The position numbers and the translations under genes were made by a program. The notes under the pieces are model-generated. The model saw nothing but the letters and a program-made list of their open reading frames with translations, searched no databases and was not told where the DNA came from. Positions 52,322 to 61,957 of a stretch of DNA of 64,000 nt are shown here, in pieces. This DNA is from JABHIE01 sp964584805 (GTDB taxonomy: Bacteria > Planctomycetota > UBA1135). The stretch's first letter is position 1, and every line of letters starts with the position of its first letter. Where the stretch lies: contig CAZPAY010000003.1 of assembly GCA_964584805.1 (NCBI GenBank), positions 111,634-175,633 on the forward strand. Direction: 5' to 3'.

Positions 52322-53998
52322 TTAACGCACCGCCAATTCTGACCGTCCGTCGAGGTAGACACGCTTCTTAAGAATGTCGTGCTCACCGCGCCGGGCGGCA
52401 ATCTTGTACCAACCGGGCAGCAAATCGGACAACTCGGGCTGAGCCGTTTCATGCACTTCGCCGTCGACAATCCAAACATAAGCCTCGGGCATCGGCCCAT
52501 CATCATCGGCGGTCAACAGCAAGCGAGCATCGCGAATGGCCGGCTTTAATCGAATGCGCAAATCTGAATGCCCCGAACGGATTTCGCGACGCGAAATTTG
52601 ATGACCATCGGCCTTAACGCTTAACAAAAGTGAGCCTGTGCCCTTGGGATGATCACCCCAAGCGAAATCAAATTTGCCATCTTTTTTCGTTTTAACCTCA
52701 CGATGAATCGCGCCGGGTACGGGTAGGCGCACCGTCGCTGGCGCATTTGCCAAGCCGGGATAAAGGCGTGCGAGTGTTGCAGCTGGATTGCTGGCTTTCA
52801 ACACAACGGCTGCGCCAGCAAGTGGCTGACCCTCTTCATCTAAAACCTTGCCAGAAACACGCGCATTACCCCGCATGATAGTGAACTCCACAATCGAAGA
52901 ATGCAAAACGGACGCGCGCAAAGCACGGACACGAGGTTTGGCTACACCCGCAGAATGAAAAACGCGCACATCAACCATGCGATCCGTGGGCAAATTGTTT
53001 AGCTCAAAAATACCGTTGTGATCAACCTCAACCTCTTGCCATGTTTCCCAGACAACCTGAAATGCACCTGGGCGTATCGCGCGCGGCACGACCGTCACGC
53101 GCGGCAACTCACCCTCTGGCCATGACTGAACCTGCCCGCGCAGAGTTGCGCCTTGCGGCAAGGCTGGCATTTCAACAGGATTGCTCATGCGGAGCGGTAA
53201 AACATTTAGCTCAAAACGCACAGGCACATGACCCTCAGCCGAGACCTGCACAAGGACGCGTGGGCCGGAAGGTGCGCCTGCGACCCAAGCGACGCCATCT
53301 TCGCCCGTTTGAACCGTGCGGCCATCCATCTCGACCGTGGCGCCAGAAAGCAACTCACCCTTGTGGTCGCGAAACAAAAGCGGTACATCAACCGTCATCC
53401 CTAGGGCAAAATTGCGCAGCGTGCGCCCCCGCACCTTAATGCGCTGTAAACGCAAATAACGACCGCCCGTCGGCGTAGCGATTTGAATGAAATGAGTGCC
53501 GGGAATCAAATCTAAAAGTCGATATCTGCCTTGGCTGTCGGTTTCACAGCTTAAGCCGTCCTGCGGGCCGCCCATGATTTTCAAAACGACACCCTCGAGT
53601 CCTGGAGACGCAAGCGTCCCATCTTCTTTATTCGGATCTTGCACCAAACCAACACCCGTTACCCGACCCGATAGAGAGCCCGGAAGCGTTTGCTCAATCT
53701 GCTCGTTCGCAAAACCCGATTCGCCATCTTCTCCGAGATAACGCATCGCAATACGCAGCGGCCCTTTGCCTGGGATCACAGGGAACTCGTCTGGGTTGAG
53801 CAAAACGGCCTGTTGCTCAGCCTTGGATTCAGTGGACGGCTCGTGCTCGACACCAACCGCGCCCGTCGCGCCCTGCGTTTCTCCCATTTGAGGAGCGGGC
53901 GAAAGGAGCACCCAAAGTGCGCCAACAGTCAATGCGGCCGCCACACCTAGCAGCAGATGCTTGGCATGTTTTTCAGAAGAGGGTGAGCGGTAGCCCAT
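52322..53998 (-). CDS. Membrane-anchored protein with carboxypeptidase-regulatory-like (Ig-like) domains
   Basis: 558 residues. N-terminal transmembrane anchor (HLLLGVAAALTVGALWVLL), then a periplasmic Pro-rich linker and several beta-sandwich domains of the CarboxypepD_reg type, recognised by GLEGVVLKIMGGPQDGLSCETDSQGRYRLLDL in pieces, EDGVAWVAGAPSG, and VSGKVLDEEGQPLAGAAVVLKA. No catalytic residues seen; likely structural or binding. The ATG at 53998 is only 15 bases from the divergent transporter start, so the longer frame to 54079 is improbable. Confidence 0.75.
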   Translation of the reverse strand: MGYRSPSSEKHAKHLLLGVAAALTVGALWVLLSPAPQMGETQGATGAVGVEHEPSTESKAEQQAVLLNPDEFPVIPGKGPLRIAMRYLGEDGESGFANEQIEQTLPGSLSGRVTGVGLVQDPNKEDGTLASPGLEGVVLKIMGGPQDGLSCETDSQGRYRLLDLIPGTHFIQIATPTGGRYLRLQRIKVRGRTLRNFALGMTVDVPLLFRDHKGELLSGATVEMDGRTVQTGEDGVAWVAGAPSGPRVLVQVSAEGHVPVRFELNVLPLRMSNPVEMPALPQGATLRGQVQSWPEGELPRVTVVPRAIRPGAFQVVWETWQEVEVDHNGIFELNNLPTDRMVDVRVFHSAGVAKPRVRALRASVLHSSIVEFTIMRGNARVSGKVLDEEGQPLAGAAVVLKASNPAATLARLYPGLANAPATVRLPVPGAIHREVKTKKDGKFDFAWGDHPKGTGSLLLSVKADGHQISRREIRSGHSDLRIRLKPAIRDARLLLTADDDGPMPEAYVWIVDGEVHETAQPELSDLLPGWYKIAARRGEHDILKKRVYLDGRSELAVR

Positions 53999-54013
53999 GC
54001 GTTCGCTTAGATT

Positions 54014-54940
54014 ATGGACGCGGCCAGTGCGCCGCACCTTCCCATGTCGCACGACTCTCCCCTGGGCACTGCCCCACAACCCAGCCTCCGTCTTCGCACG
54101 GCACGCTTGAGCATTAGCGTTGTCGCCGCTTTGGCTGTTTTTAAAGCGGCCGCCTTTGCCGCGACCGGCTCATCGGGCGTGCTGGGCTCTGCTTTAGATT
54201 CAGCCTTGGACTTGATGACATCTTTAATGGTGTTGATTGCAATCGTGCATGCCGAGAGGCCCGCCGACGCCGATCACCCTTGGGGGCATGGCAAGGCAGA
54301 GGGTCTGGCCTCACTCGCGCAGTCCGTTTTGATTTTAGGCAGCGGCTTGGGCTTGATCTACCACACCATCAGCCGCTTTCTTGGCGACGAGACACAGCTC
54401 AACCTACCCTGGCTTGGCATTTGCGTCATGGCCGTGAGCTCGGTCGTTTCGTTTTGGCTCGCTCGTCGCGTCAAAAAGGCTGCGACGGAAACGCGTTCGC
54501 CCGCGCTCGATTCCGACAGCCAGCATCATGCGGCTGATGTCCTTGTCAATGTCGCAGCTATTGGTGGCATCGTGCTTTCCACTTTGCTCAATGGCGCCGT
54601 TTGGCCAGACCTGATGGTGGGCGTAATGATTGGCCTCTTTATCCTGAACACCGCGCGTGTCGTTTTCCTTGAAGCCATCGAAAACCTCATGGACCGCGGG
54701 CTTGACTCAACAGAGGCTGCTGCAATTGTGCGTGCAACCCATGCTTTCGCACCTAAAGTTGCTGGGTTTCATGATTTGCGCACGCGTCGCTCCGGTGCGG
54801 ATTTGTTTGTTGAGCTCCACCTTGACATTCACCGTGAATTGAGCTTTGTTGAAGCTCACGATTTGTCTGAGGAAGTCGGCGAGGCTATTGAAACTTCCCT
54901 GCCAAACTGTCGCGTGACGGTACACGCCGACCCACTTTAA
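54014..54940 (+). CDS. Cation diffusion facilitator (CDF) metal exporter
   Basis: 308 residues with about six transmembrane helices. CDF metal-site motifs: SALDSALDLMTS in TM2 and HPWGHGKAEGLASL after it, then DSQHHAADVLVNVAAIGG in TM5. The C-terminal cytoplasmic ferredoxin-like domain ends with HLDIHRE and CRVTVHADP. Exports Zn, Fe, Mn or Co using the proton gradient; the residues do not settle which. An internal ATG at 54044 is an alternative start. The glycosyltransferase follows after 7 bases. Confidence 0.9.
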   Translation: MDAASAPHLPMSHDSPLGTAPQPSLRLRTARLSISVVAALAVFKAAAFAATGSSGVLGSALDSALDLMTSLMVLIAIVHAERPADADHPWGHGKAEGLASLAQSVLILGSGLGLIYHTISRFLGDETQLNLPWLGICVMAVSSVVSFWLARRVKKAATETRSPALDSDSQHHAADVLVNVAAIGGIVLSTLLNGAVWPDLMVGVMIGLFILNTARVVFLEAIENLMDRGLDSTEAAAIVRATHAFAPKVAGFHDLRTRRSGADLFVELHLDIHRELSFVEAHDLSEEVGEAIETSLPNCRVTVHADPL

Positions 54941-54947
54941 TTGAAAA

Positions 54948-56057
54948 ATGATCATTGGATTCGACATTCGCCCTGCACTTTTTGACGGCGCCGGAGTTGC
55001 TCGTTATGCCCGCGAGTTAGCTATCGAGCTGGCCCGACATCAAAGTAAGCCAAAGCTTGAGATGTTTGCTCCATCTTGGCGCGGCGGCCGCAGAATCCCA
55101 CCTGAATTGGCGTCTGCATCCAATGTCTCCATGAATCGTGGCTGGCTCCCCAAGCGCATCATGCATCGGCTGCATCACTTGCCAGGCCTCGATGCGGGGC
55201 GGTTCCCACAAAAAGTAGATGTCTTCCATTGGACGGACTACGACTTCCCTACCGTTCGATCAGCCGCGACTTTGATGACCGTTCATGATGCAGCTTTTGC
55301 CGTCGACCCCAAGTTTCATGGGCGCGACACGACGGCACTCATCACAAAGGTGCGTAGTGCGATTAACCGAGCCGACATTGTGGTGGTCGTCTCCGAGCCA
55401 TCGGTGCGAGACGCTGAAATGCTCGGTGTGCACCCCGACGCGGTAAGAGTCATTCCCAACGGAGTGAGCCCCTTTTTCCAACCGCCAGAAGATTCCAATC
55501 ACAAGCGCGACTATTTACTTACCGTGGGCACTTTTGAGCCTCGGAAAAATTACATGCGGATTTTAAAAGCAATGGAAGTTGCATGGGGAAAAGATGCCGC
55601 ACCTGATTGGCATATCATCGGTCGCGCTGGTTGGGACCACGAAGACTTCCTCAACCGTGTCGAAAAGTCCAAATACCGCAATCGCATTCATTTCAAGGAA
55701 GATTTGAGCGAGAGCGAATTGCGTGAGGCGTACCAAGGTGCAATGGCATTGATTTACCCTAGTCTGCACGAAGGCTTCGGCCTTCCCGTTTTAGAAGCCA
55801 TGGCGTGTGCCACGCCTGTTGTTGTCGGTGATGAAACGGCTCCCTCGTGGGTTGCCGGAGAAGCCGGCATGCGCGTCAACCCGCGCAAAGTTGACTCGAT
55901 TGCTCAGGGAATTGAGCGCATCGTTTCTGAAGGCGCTTGGCGCAATCAAGCCGCCGCTGTCTTACACAAGCGCGCCCAAGAATTCTCTTGGGAAAAAGCT
56001 GCTGAGCAAACGCTATCGGCCTATCGCGACGCGATACAGGCCTTTAACGAGCGTTAA
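54948..56057 (+). CDS. GT4-family glycosyltransferase
   Basis: 369 residues, GT-B fold. N-terminal FDIRPALFDGAGVARYARELA matches GT4 enzymes of the mannosyl/rhamnosyl type; the C-terminal donor site shows LTVGTFEPRKNY, IIGRAGW and the E-x7-E motif HEGFGLPVLEAM. Transfers a sugar from a nucleotide donor, probably in exopolysaccharide or cell-surface glycan synthesis, but no other glycan genes are adjacent. The last 14 bases overlap the convergent FHA gene. Confidence 0.9.
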   Translation: MIIGFDIRPALFDGAGVARYARELAIELARHQSKPKLEMFAPSWRGGRRIPPELASASNVSMNRGWLPKRIMHRLHHLPGLDAGRFPQKVDVFHWTDYDFPTVRSAATLMTVHDAAFAVDPKFHGRDTTALITKVRSAINRADIVVVVSEPSVRDAEMLGVHPDAVRVIPNGVSPFFQPPEDSNHKRDYLLTVGTFEPRKNYMRILKAMEVAWGKDAAPDWHIIGRAGWDHEDFLNRVEKSKYRNRIHFKEDLSESELREAYQGAMALIYPSLHEGFGLPVLEAMACATPVVVGDETAPSWVAGEAGMRVNPRKVDSIAQGIERIVSEGAWRNQAAAVLHKRAQEFSWEKAAEQTLSAYRDAIQAFNER

Positions 56058-56586
56058 TCGTATGCGCCATCCAGCGCACACCAATCACGACTAGAGCCAA
56101 AAAAGCGACCGCCAAGACGAGCACAACAAATCTGACAAGCGGCGATTGCTGCGACAGATCACCTAAGCCGCTTGAGCGCCGGCCACTTACGGCTTGTCGC
56201 CTTAATCGTGCGCGCTCCTGATCTGCCGCCGTCGGCTCATAAGCTGCGGCAGAAGGGCTGGACGGTTCAGGAGTCGCGGCTGGCTGGATGGGCGGCATGA
56301 CTGACTGTGATTCGATGTTGTCCGTTACACAAAAAACCACGCGGCCAAAAATGAGGGTGTCACCAACCCTTAGCGCACACTCCTTTTCGCGCATGCCATT
56401 CAATGTAGTGCCGTTGGATGAGTTCAAATCGGTCAGAACAAAGCCGCCGTCTTCCGCACGCACTTGAGCATGGTTCCGCGAAACTGAATTATCGGAGATT
56501 GTTAAATCGCAAGAAGCCACGCGCCCGATGGTGAGACCATCGCGCAATTCAGTTTCAAAACCGTCGTCTCTTCGTTTTAATTTCAT
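56044..56586 (-). CDS. FHA-domain protein with C-terminal membrane anchor
   Basis: 180 residues. The N-terminal ~95 residues form a forkhead-associated domain, with the phosphothreonine pocket residues in LTIGRVASCDLTI, VSRNHAQV and LNSSNGTTLNG. A Pro/Ser/Arg-rich linker leads to one C-terminal transmembrane helix (LVRFVVLVLAVAFLALVVIGV). Binds phosphorylated partners at the membrane; no Ser/Thr kinase is in the window. Overlaps the preceding glutaredoxin-like gene by ATGA. Confidence 0.88.
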   Translation of the reverse strand: MKLKRRDDGFETELRDGLTIGRVASCDLTISDNSVSRNHAQVRAEDGGFVLTDLNSSNGTTLNGMREKECALRVGDTLIFGRVVFCVTDNIESQSVMPPIQPAATPEPSSPSAAAYEPTAADQERARLRRQAVSGRRSSGLGDLSQQSPLVRFVVLVLAVAFLALVVIGVRWMAHTINAR

Positions 56587-56855
56587 GTTTCAGAGGGCGC
56601 TTCTTTTTCCTGCCAGCGCTCGAGTCTAGCCATGACTTCAGCGGCATCAAAACGACCCTTTGCCAAAGTACGGCCATTGAACTCCAAAACAGGGATGGAC
56701 TGGCCCCATTTTTTTTCAAGAGCTTCGTCTTTCTCAATATTTATAAATTCAAGTTCAATCTCACCTGCCTCTAGCCAGGGCTTGAAGCTGGCGACAGCCA
56801 AATCGCACAACGGGCACACGGGTCTCGTATAAAAGCGAAGGGAAAGCTTTACCAT
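56583..56855 (-). CDS. Glutaredoxin-like protein (DUF836 type)
   Basis: 90 residues, thioredoxin fold. The N-terminal strand LSLRFYTRPVCPLCDLA carries the CPLC redox motif, and SIPVLEFNG contains the cis-Pro. This is the small glutaredoxin-like group with a CxxC in a CPLCD context. The ATG at 56855 gives the family length; upstream codons would overlap the divergent ABC gene. Coupled to the FHA gene. Confidence 0.85.
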   Translation of the reverse strand: MVKLSLRFYTRPVCPLCDLAVASFKPWLEAGEIELEFINIEKDEALEKKWGQSIPVLEFNGRTLAKGRFDAAEVMARLERWQEKEAPSET

Positions 56856-56882
56856 AGACCCATTCTCGGCTCCGCCGCAACC

Positions 56883-57485
56883 ATGGACAACCTCCCTCAA
56901 GCACTTCTTAGCGTGAATCATCTGCGATTGCGTCGCGGCAACCGCTTGCTTGAATTAGATTTGTCATTTGAGTTAATGCGCGGGCAGGCACTGCTGCTCG
57001 AAGGGCCAAATGGGTGTGGCAAAACAACGCTTGCCCGTGCGCTATCTGGCTTGTTGGCTCCCGCTTCTGGCACGGTGCATCGATTGGGGCATTTGGGCTA
57101 CTGTCCGCAAGAGCCACAATTCCCATCCGACGACAAACCTCTTGCCTATTTGCGTGACTTACTTGCGCTGCAGCAACTCCCCTTAGAGGGGGCCCATGAA
57201 TTACTCGAGTTGTTTGGCTTCGAAAAACAACAACTCAAAACCCCCCTTGGCAAACTCTCTCGCGGTTGGAAACAGCGCCTTAACTTAGCGCGTGCCTGGC
57301 TTGGCAACCCTGACATTGTCCTGCTTGACGAGCCACATACGGCGCTTGACCCAATCGGCCTAAACTGCCTTAAACAGGCTCTAAATCACGAAAACGCGCC
57401 GACACCGCTTTTCCTTGCACCCCCCGAAAGTCCTTGCGTTGCTCTGGCCGCATGGGTTCAGCAAATCCAAGAGGTGCAATCATGA
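56883..57485 (+). CDS. ABC transporter ATP-binding protein, CcmA-like
   Basis: 200 residues. Walker A EGPNGCGKTT, Q-loop GYCPQEP, signature LSRGWKQRL (degenerate for LSGGQ), Walker B DIVLLDEPHTALD. Short length and the signature variant resemble CcmA/heme-exporter-type ATPases, but no cytochrome maturation genes are nearby. The stop overlaps the permease start (ATGA). Confidence 0.88.
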   Translation: MDNLPQALLSVNHLRLRRGNRLLELDLSFELMRGQALLLEGPNGCGKTTLARALSGLLAPASGTVHRLGHLGYCPQEPQFPSDDKPLAYLRDLLALQQLPLEGAHELLELFGFEKQQLKTPLGKLSRGWKQRLNLARAWLGNPDIVLLDEPHTALDPIGLNCLKQALNHENAPTPLFLAPPESPCVALAAWVQQIQEVQS

Positions 57486-58543
57486 TGCTCCTCACGCGCA
57501 GATTTTTTTGGTCCTTACTCGGATGGCAAGGCCTCTTTTTATTCACCTTACTCTTTCTCGCCGCTGCACAACTATCCTCCAGCCACACACTCGGGACGCA
57601 ATCCCTTGGCGACTACCTTTCTTTTGTTTCGCTCGCGCCTATCTGGCTTATCTACCGAGCTTGTGACCTGAGTCATCGCAAGTTGCATCAACAGGGTTGG
57701 GCGGACGAAGAGGCCATCCGTAGCCCCCGATACTCACGACTTGCTTTGAGTGAATTTTTGGGCGCAGCAGTTGCACTGATTACCCTGCTCCTTCTCGCGG
57801 GTGTTGCGAAAAATCCTGCGGGTGGCAACGCCCACAAAACAAGCGAAGCCACTCCCGAAACGGCATACCACAGTCTTGTTTTTCAGCCCACACAGACCGG
57901 CCATCGCGTCCGCGCCCGTGTTTGGCCGATTGGCAGCCGACTGCACCTCACTTTGCAATGGGGCTCGTCGCCAAACAAACCACCCACCGCCGGCACGCAC
58001 TCAAGTTTCGGCACACTCACACCCGGCGAAATGGTAGTCGTCAATCCGCATGAAATCCAGATCGACGACGATGGGTATTGGGTCTTTGATTTCAGCGGCA
58101 CGAGCCTCACAGTCGGCGTAGATGACCCAAAATTATCGCCCACCATGTCGCGGATGGCCGTCCCTCGCCCAAATGCTACGAATGTTTTGCCCAACAGCCT
58201 TTTTGGCATGGCGGCTTTTTTCCTCCCTCTGTTGATTGCTGCGCTTGCGCTGATTCGCCACACGAGCTTGCGCCCCCTCCTCGCCACCGCAACCGCGCTC
58301 ACTTTCGGATGGATGACGACTTGGCCGCCGCTTGATTTCCCGAATCATGCTTCCGCCATTACCCGCACGGTTTGGCAAGCGACTCGCTTACTGCCCGATT
58401 TGGCTGGGCTGCTTCCCGTTGGGCACAACTGGGAATTGCGTTATGGCACGACTTCAATAATCGACAGCTTCATTTGGCTGTTTGTATTTGGAGGCCTGAC
58501 GCTTTTTGCACTTTTACGCCAACGCCGTCGACCAAAATCATGA
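57482..58543 (+). CDS. ABC transporter permease with extracytoplasmic insert
   Basis: 353 residues. Two transmembrane segments near the N-terminus, a third near residue 100, then a beta-rich insert of about 130 residues (HSLVFQPTQTG to VGVDDP) probably facing the periplasm, then at least three more helices. Looks like an ABC-2-type permease with a large soluble loop. The ATG coupled to the ATPase stop is chosen over the longer frame. The stop overlaps the next start (ATGA). Confidence 0.75.
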   Translation: MMLLTRRFFWSLLGWQGLFLFTLLFLAAAQLSSSHTLGTQSLGDYLSFVSLAPIWLIYRACDLSHRKLHQQGWADEEAIRSPRYSRLALSEFLGAAVALITLLLLAGVAKNPAGGNAHKTSEATPETAYHSLVFQPTQTGHRVRARVWPIGSRLHLTLQWGSSPNKPPTAGTHSSFGTLTPGEMVVVNPHEIQIDDDGYWVFDFSGTSLTVGVDDPKLSPTMSRMAVPRPNATNVLPNSLFGMAAFFLPLLIAALALIRHTSLRPLLATATALTFGWMTTWPPLDFPNHASAITRTVWQATRLLPDLAGLLPVGHNWELRYGTTSIIDSFIWLFVFGGLTLFALLRQRRRPKS

Positions 58544-59139
58544 TTTCTCGCCTTTTCGCTGGCTTGTTTTTAATGGCGGCCGTTTTTGCTCACGCTACTG
58601 AGCCCAGCCTCCACCTGCCCGGCGAAAGTGTGATTTCAAGTGCTCGACACTGGCTCCTTTTGCGGCAACTTGAGCAAGATGTACTCTCGGAGAATCGATG
58701 GGGGCAACTCGAAACAGCTGAAGAATTGCTCCTGCGCACGGGCGACCCCGATTGGGTGCGTTTTTCCGCTTACGCGCTGGGGGTCGACGATGCCGCAGAG
58801 ACCTCTCCCTTCCCGCTCGAAACGCGAGTGGCCTTCGCTGTTCACGCGGCCGATTCCTTAGAGAGGCATCAATTACAGTTGCCGCAGCCTTGGGCTTGCG
58901 CTCAATTACAAGCCTTTATCCTTGTGGCACGCGCATCTCCGGCCAACATGGAGACCCTAGCGACCCCACAATTCCGCGCCCAGCGCCCGCTCCTCGACTG
59001 GATGAGCTGCGGCGGCGGCCCCCATCAGCCGGCACATGTGGCAGATAGTTACCGCAAATACATCGCCCTTCCCGAAGAACAACAGCGAGGTTACTTATTG
59101 CAGCGCCTCGACTACTTCCGGCCTAACGATTTCGACTAA
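58540..59139 (+). CDS. Secreted protein of unknown function coupled to the ABC transporter
   Basis: 199 residues. Signal peptide (MISRLFAGLFLMAAVFAHA) followed by a helical soluble domain with no recognised family. Third gene in an ATPase-permease-secreted protein series joined by ATGA overlaps, so it likely works with the transporter, for example as a periplasmic partner or exported substrate. The longer frame reading back into the permease is ignored. Confidence 0.7.
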   Translation: MISRLFAGLFLMAAVFAHATEPSLHLPGESVISSARHWLLLRQLEQDVLSENRWGQLETAEELLLRTGDPDWVRFSAYALGVDDAAETSPFPLETRVAFAVHAADSLERHQLQLPQPWACAQLQAFILVARASPANMETLATPQFRAQRPLLDWMSCGGGPHQPAHVADSYRKYIALPEEQQRGYLLQRLDYFRPNDFD

Positions 59140-59148
59140 CATCTCACC

Positions 59149-59841
59149 GTGGAAACTATCCTCGACCTTCTCGCGACGGCTCCCGGCCTTTGGGCATTCG
59201 GGCTTTTGGTCGCGTGTGGGCTGGGTTTGCCGCCCTGGTCTGAGGAAATCGTCATTTTGGGCTCGGGGTATTTCATTGCCGAGGGTGATTTAACTTATTT
59301 AGAGGCCCTGCTTGCCTGCACCGCCGGCATTTGGGGTGGTGATTCCATTATTTACGGCTTGGGGCGTTTCGCGGGTGACGGCGTTGAGCAATGGCCCGTT
59401 TTGCGGCGGCATATGCAGCCGATGAAGCGACATAGGTTCAATAAATTCTTCCTTAAACACGGCACTAAGGCGGTTTTCTTTGCACGATTCTTGCCAGGCT
59501 TCCGCATGTTGGCATATTTCGTAGCTGGCAATTTGCGTTTGAAGTTTTGGAAATTCATCGTGCTCGACAGCATCGGCGTGGCGATTAGCGTCCCTATTTC
59601 GATTTGGCTGGGCTGGAAATTGGCCGACAACCTCGACCAAGCCACGGCTTTGATGCATAAATTTCAATTGCCGATTGCCGGTGTTTTGCTTATTGCGTTC
59701 GGGCTTTTCCTACGCAATCGGCGACTTAAACGCATCAAGAGGCTGAATCGCCTGCGCGAGATGCGCGCTCAGCGACAAAAAGCGGCAAAAGACGCAGGTT
59801 CTGAGGGTCAAAAGCCCGCAGGCCGTCCCGAAATCAAGTAG
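59149..59841 (+). CDS. DedA-family membrane protein
   Basis: 230 residues. DedA/SNARE-associated family motifs: LPPWSEEIVILGSGYF (acidic residue in the first re-entrant loop), GIWGGDSIIYGLGRFAGD, and ARFLPGFRMLAYFVAGNLR with the conserved Arg. These proteins act in undecaprenyl-phosphate or phospholipid translocation. The C-terminus is a basic cytoplasmic tail. The start is GTG at 59149, 9 bases after the preceding stop. Confidence 0.88.
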   Translation: METILDLLATAPGLWAFGLLVACGLGLPPWSEEIVILGSGYFIAEGDLTYLEALLACTAGIWGGDSIIYGLGRFAGDGVEQWPVLRRHMQPMKRHRFNKFFLKHGTKAVFFARFLPGFRMLAYFVAGNLRLKFWKFIVLDSIGVAISVPISIWLGWKLADNLDQATALMHKFQLPIAGVLLIAFGLFLRNRRLKRIKRLNRLREMRAQRQKAAKDAGSEGQKPAGRPEIK

Positions 59842-59917
59842 AATCTGCGACTTGATTCGGGTCACTCCACCCACATTACGGAAGAGGTGCGCCCACCCCC
59901 CAAACTCATAAGAATTG

Positions 59918-61945
59918 ATGGATCAAATCCTGAATAACCTACCATGGATTGGTGCCGGCCTAGCTTTGGTCGCAGCTTTCTTCTACCAGCGCAAAGTCAT
60001 GTCTGCCTCCCCCGGCAACGAGACGATGCAAGAGCTTGCAAAAGCCATTCAAGAGGGTGCAAGAGCTTTCTTGGTGACTGAATACAAAGTTCTCACCATT
60101 TTTGTGATTGTTGCAGCGGTCGGCATCTTCGCTCTTGGCGATGAGCTGGGCGGCGGCCTCAACACAACCATCGCTTTCCTTTCTGGCGCTTTTGCTTCTG
60201 CATTGGCTGGCTGGATTGGCATGCACACCGCCACCCGCGCTGCCGTCCGCACAACCGAGGCAGCACGCAAAGGGCTCTCTCCTGCTTTGACTATCGCGTT
60301 TGGCTCCGGCACCGTGATGGGCTTGACTGTTGTGGGCCTTGGTGTTTTAGGCGTTGCCATCTTCACCCAGCTTTACGGCATCACAGAAGCTGGGCTTCAA
60401 AGTGTGCTTGGCTTTAGCTTTGGTGCATCTTCGATTGCTCTCTTTGCTCGTGTTGGCGGCGGTATTTACACCAAAGCTGCTGATGTTGGTGCTGACCTTG
60501 TGGGCAAAGTCGAGGCTGGCATCCCAGAAGATGACCCCCGTAACCCCGCCACGATTGCTGACAATGTGGGCGACAATGTGGGCGATGTTGCCGGTATGGG
60601 CGCTGACCTTTTCGAGTCTTATGTGGGCTCAATTATCGCGACGATGACTTTGGGCGCGGTCCTGATGGTCACTGGCGGCTCTGCTGCATTGGTCACTCTG
60701 CCTCTCTCTCTCGCTGCTGGCGGTATCTTGGTTTCCATCATCGGTACTTTCTTTGTTAAGACTGAGGATGAAGAAAAAATCCACGGCGCGCTTTTCCGCG
60801 GCTTGTTGATTGCTTCGATTTTGCTTGTGGCCTTTGCCTACTGGCTCACCGGCGCCCTCGATTTCGGCGTTGATGCAGCGGGCGTTGCAGTTAACGGTTC
60901 AAACCTCTTCTACGCAATTGTTGCGGGTCTCGCCTCTGGCGTCATCATCGGCAAAATCACAGAGTACTACACTGCATTTGAGTACAAGCCTGTTCAGTCT
61001 ATTGCTGAGCAATCTGAAATGGGCACAGCCACCAACATCATCACTGGTTTGGGCGTTGGCATGATGTCGACAGGTCTTCCTGTCCTCGTGATTGCGGTTG
61101 TGATTGGTGTTGCACACCACTTCGCGGGCATCTACGGCATCTCTCTTGCCGCGGTTGGCATGTTGAGCACTCTGGGTATTTCCCTCGGTGTTGATGCATA
61201 CGGCCCTGTTGCTGACAACGCAGGTGGCATGGCTGAAATGGCTGAGCTTCCAGCTGAGGTTCGCGAGCGCACTGATGCTCTTGACGCTGTGGGTAACACC
61301 ACTGCTGCAATCGGCAAAGGTTTTGCAATTGGTTCTGCCGCCTTGACCGCTCTTGCCTTCTTCTCGGCATTCGGCCTTAAGGCAAATGTTAATCTAGCGA
61401 TTACCGAGCCAAATGTTGTGATCGGCCTCCTCATCGGTGGCATGCTTCCCTTCCTCTTCGGCGCCATGACCATGAACGCAGTTGGCCGTGCAGCTTTCGC
61501 CATGATTGACGAAGTTCGCCGCCAGTTCCGTGAAATGCCAGGCATCCTCGAAGGCACCCAACGCCCTGACTACGAGTCATGCGTTGCGATTTCGACCAAG
61601 GGCTCCATCAAAGAAATGGTCCTTCCTGGCTTGCTCGCGATTGCAGCGCCGATTATCGTCGGCATGTACTCCGTGCAGATGCTCGGCGGCTTGCTCGCGG
61701 GCTCACTCGCAAGTGGCGTAATGATGGCTATCTTCATGTCTAACGCAGGTGGCGCATGGGATAACGCTAAGAAGTACATCGAAAAAGGCAACCACGGCGG
61801 CAAAGGCTCTGAGCCACATGCTTCCTCTGTTGTGGGTGACACCGTTGGTGACCCTTTCAAAGATACTTCCGGCCCATCGCTTAACATTCTCATCAAGTTG
61901 ATGAGTGTTGTTAGCTTGCTGCTTCTCCCATTCTTCTTGGGTTAA
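59918..61945 (+). CDS. hppA: Membrane-bound ion-pumping pyrophosphatase, K+-dependent type
   Basis: 675 residues, ~16 transmembrane helices. Hydrolyses pyrophosphate to pump H+ or Na+. PPi-binding loops: KAADVGADLVGKVE, DNVGDNVGDVAGMGADLFE, and the C-terminal NAGGAWDNAKKYIE and GDTVGDPFKDTSGPS. The motif GNTTAAIGKGFAIGSAAL has Ala (463) where K+-independent enzymes have Lys, so this is the K+-dependent class; H+ and Na+ pumps both occur in that class. Codon use in this gene is noticeably more U-rich at third positions than its neighbours, perhaps reflecting high expression. Confidence 0.96.
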   Translation: MDQILNNLPWIGAGLALVAAFFYQRKVMSASPGNETMQELAKAIQEGARAFLVTEYKVLTIFVIVAAVGIFALGDELGGGLNTTIAFLSGAFASALAGWIGMHTATRAAVRTTEAARKGLSPALTIAFGSGTVMGLTVVGLGVLGVAIFTQLYGITEAGLQSVLGFSFGASSIALFARVGGGIYTKAADVGADLVGKVEAGIPEDDPRNPATIADNVGDNVGDVAGMGADLFESYVGSIIATMTLGAVLMVTGGSAALVTLPLSLAAGGILVSIIGTFFVKTEDEEKIHGALFRGLLIASILLVAFAYWLTGALDFGVDAAGVAVNGSNLFYAIVAGLASGVIIGKITEYYTAFEYKPVQSIAEQSEMGTATNIITGLGVGMMSTGLPVLVIAVVIGVAHHFAGIYGISLAAVGMLSTLGISLGVDAYGPVADNAGGMAEMAELPAEVRERTDALDAVGNTTAAIGKGFAIGSAALTALAFFSAFGLKANVNLAITEPNVVIGLLIGGMLPFLFGAMTMNAVGRAAFAMIDEVRRQFREMPGILEGTQRPDYESCVAISTKGSIKEMVLPGLLAIAAPIIVGMYSVQMLGGLLAGSLASGVMMAIFMSNAGGAWDNAKKYIEKGNHGGKGSEPHASSVVGDTVGDPFKDTSGPSLNILIKLMSVVSLLLLPFFLG

Positions 61946-61957
61946 GCGACAGAGTCT

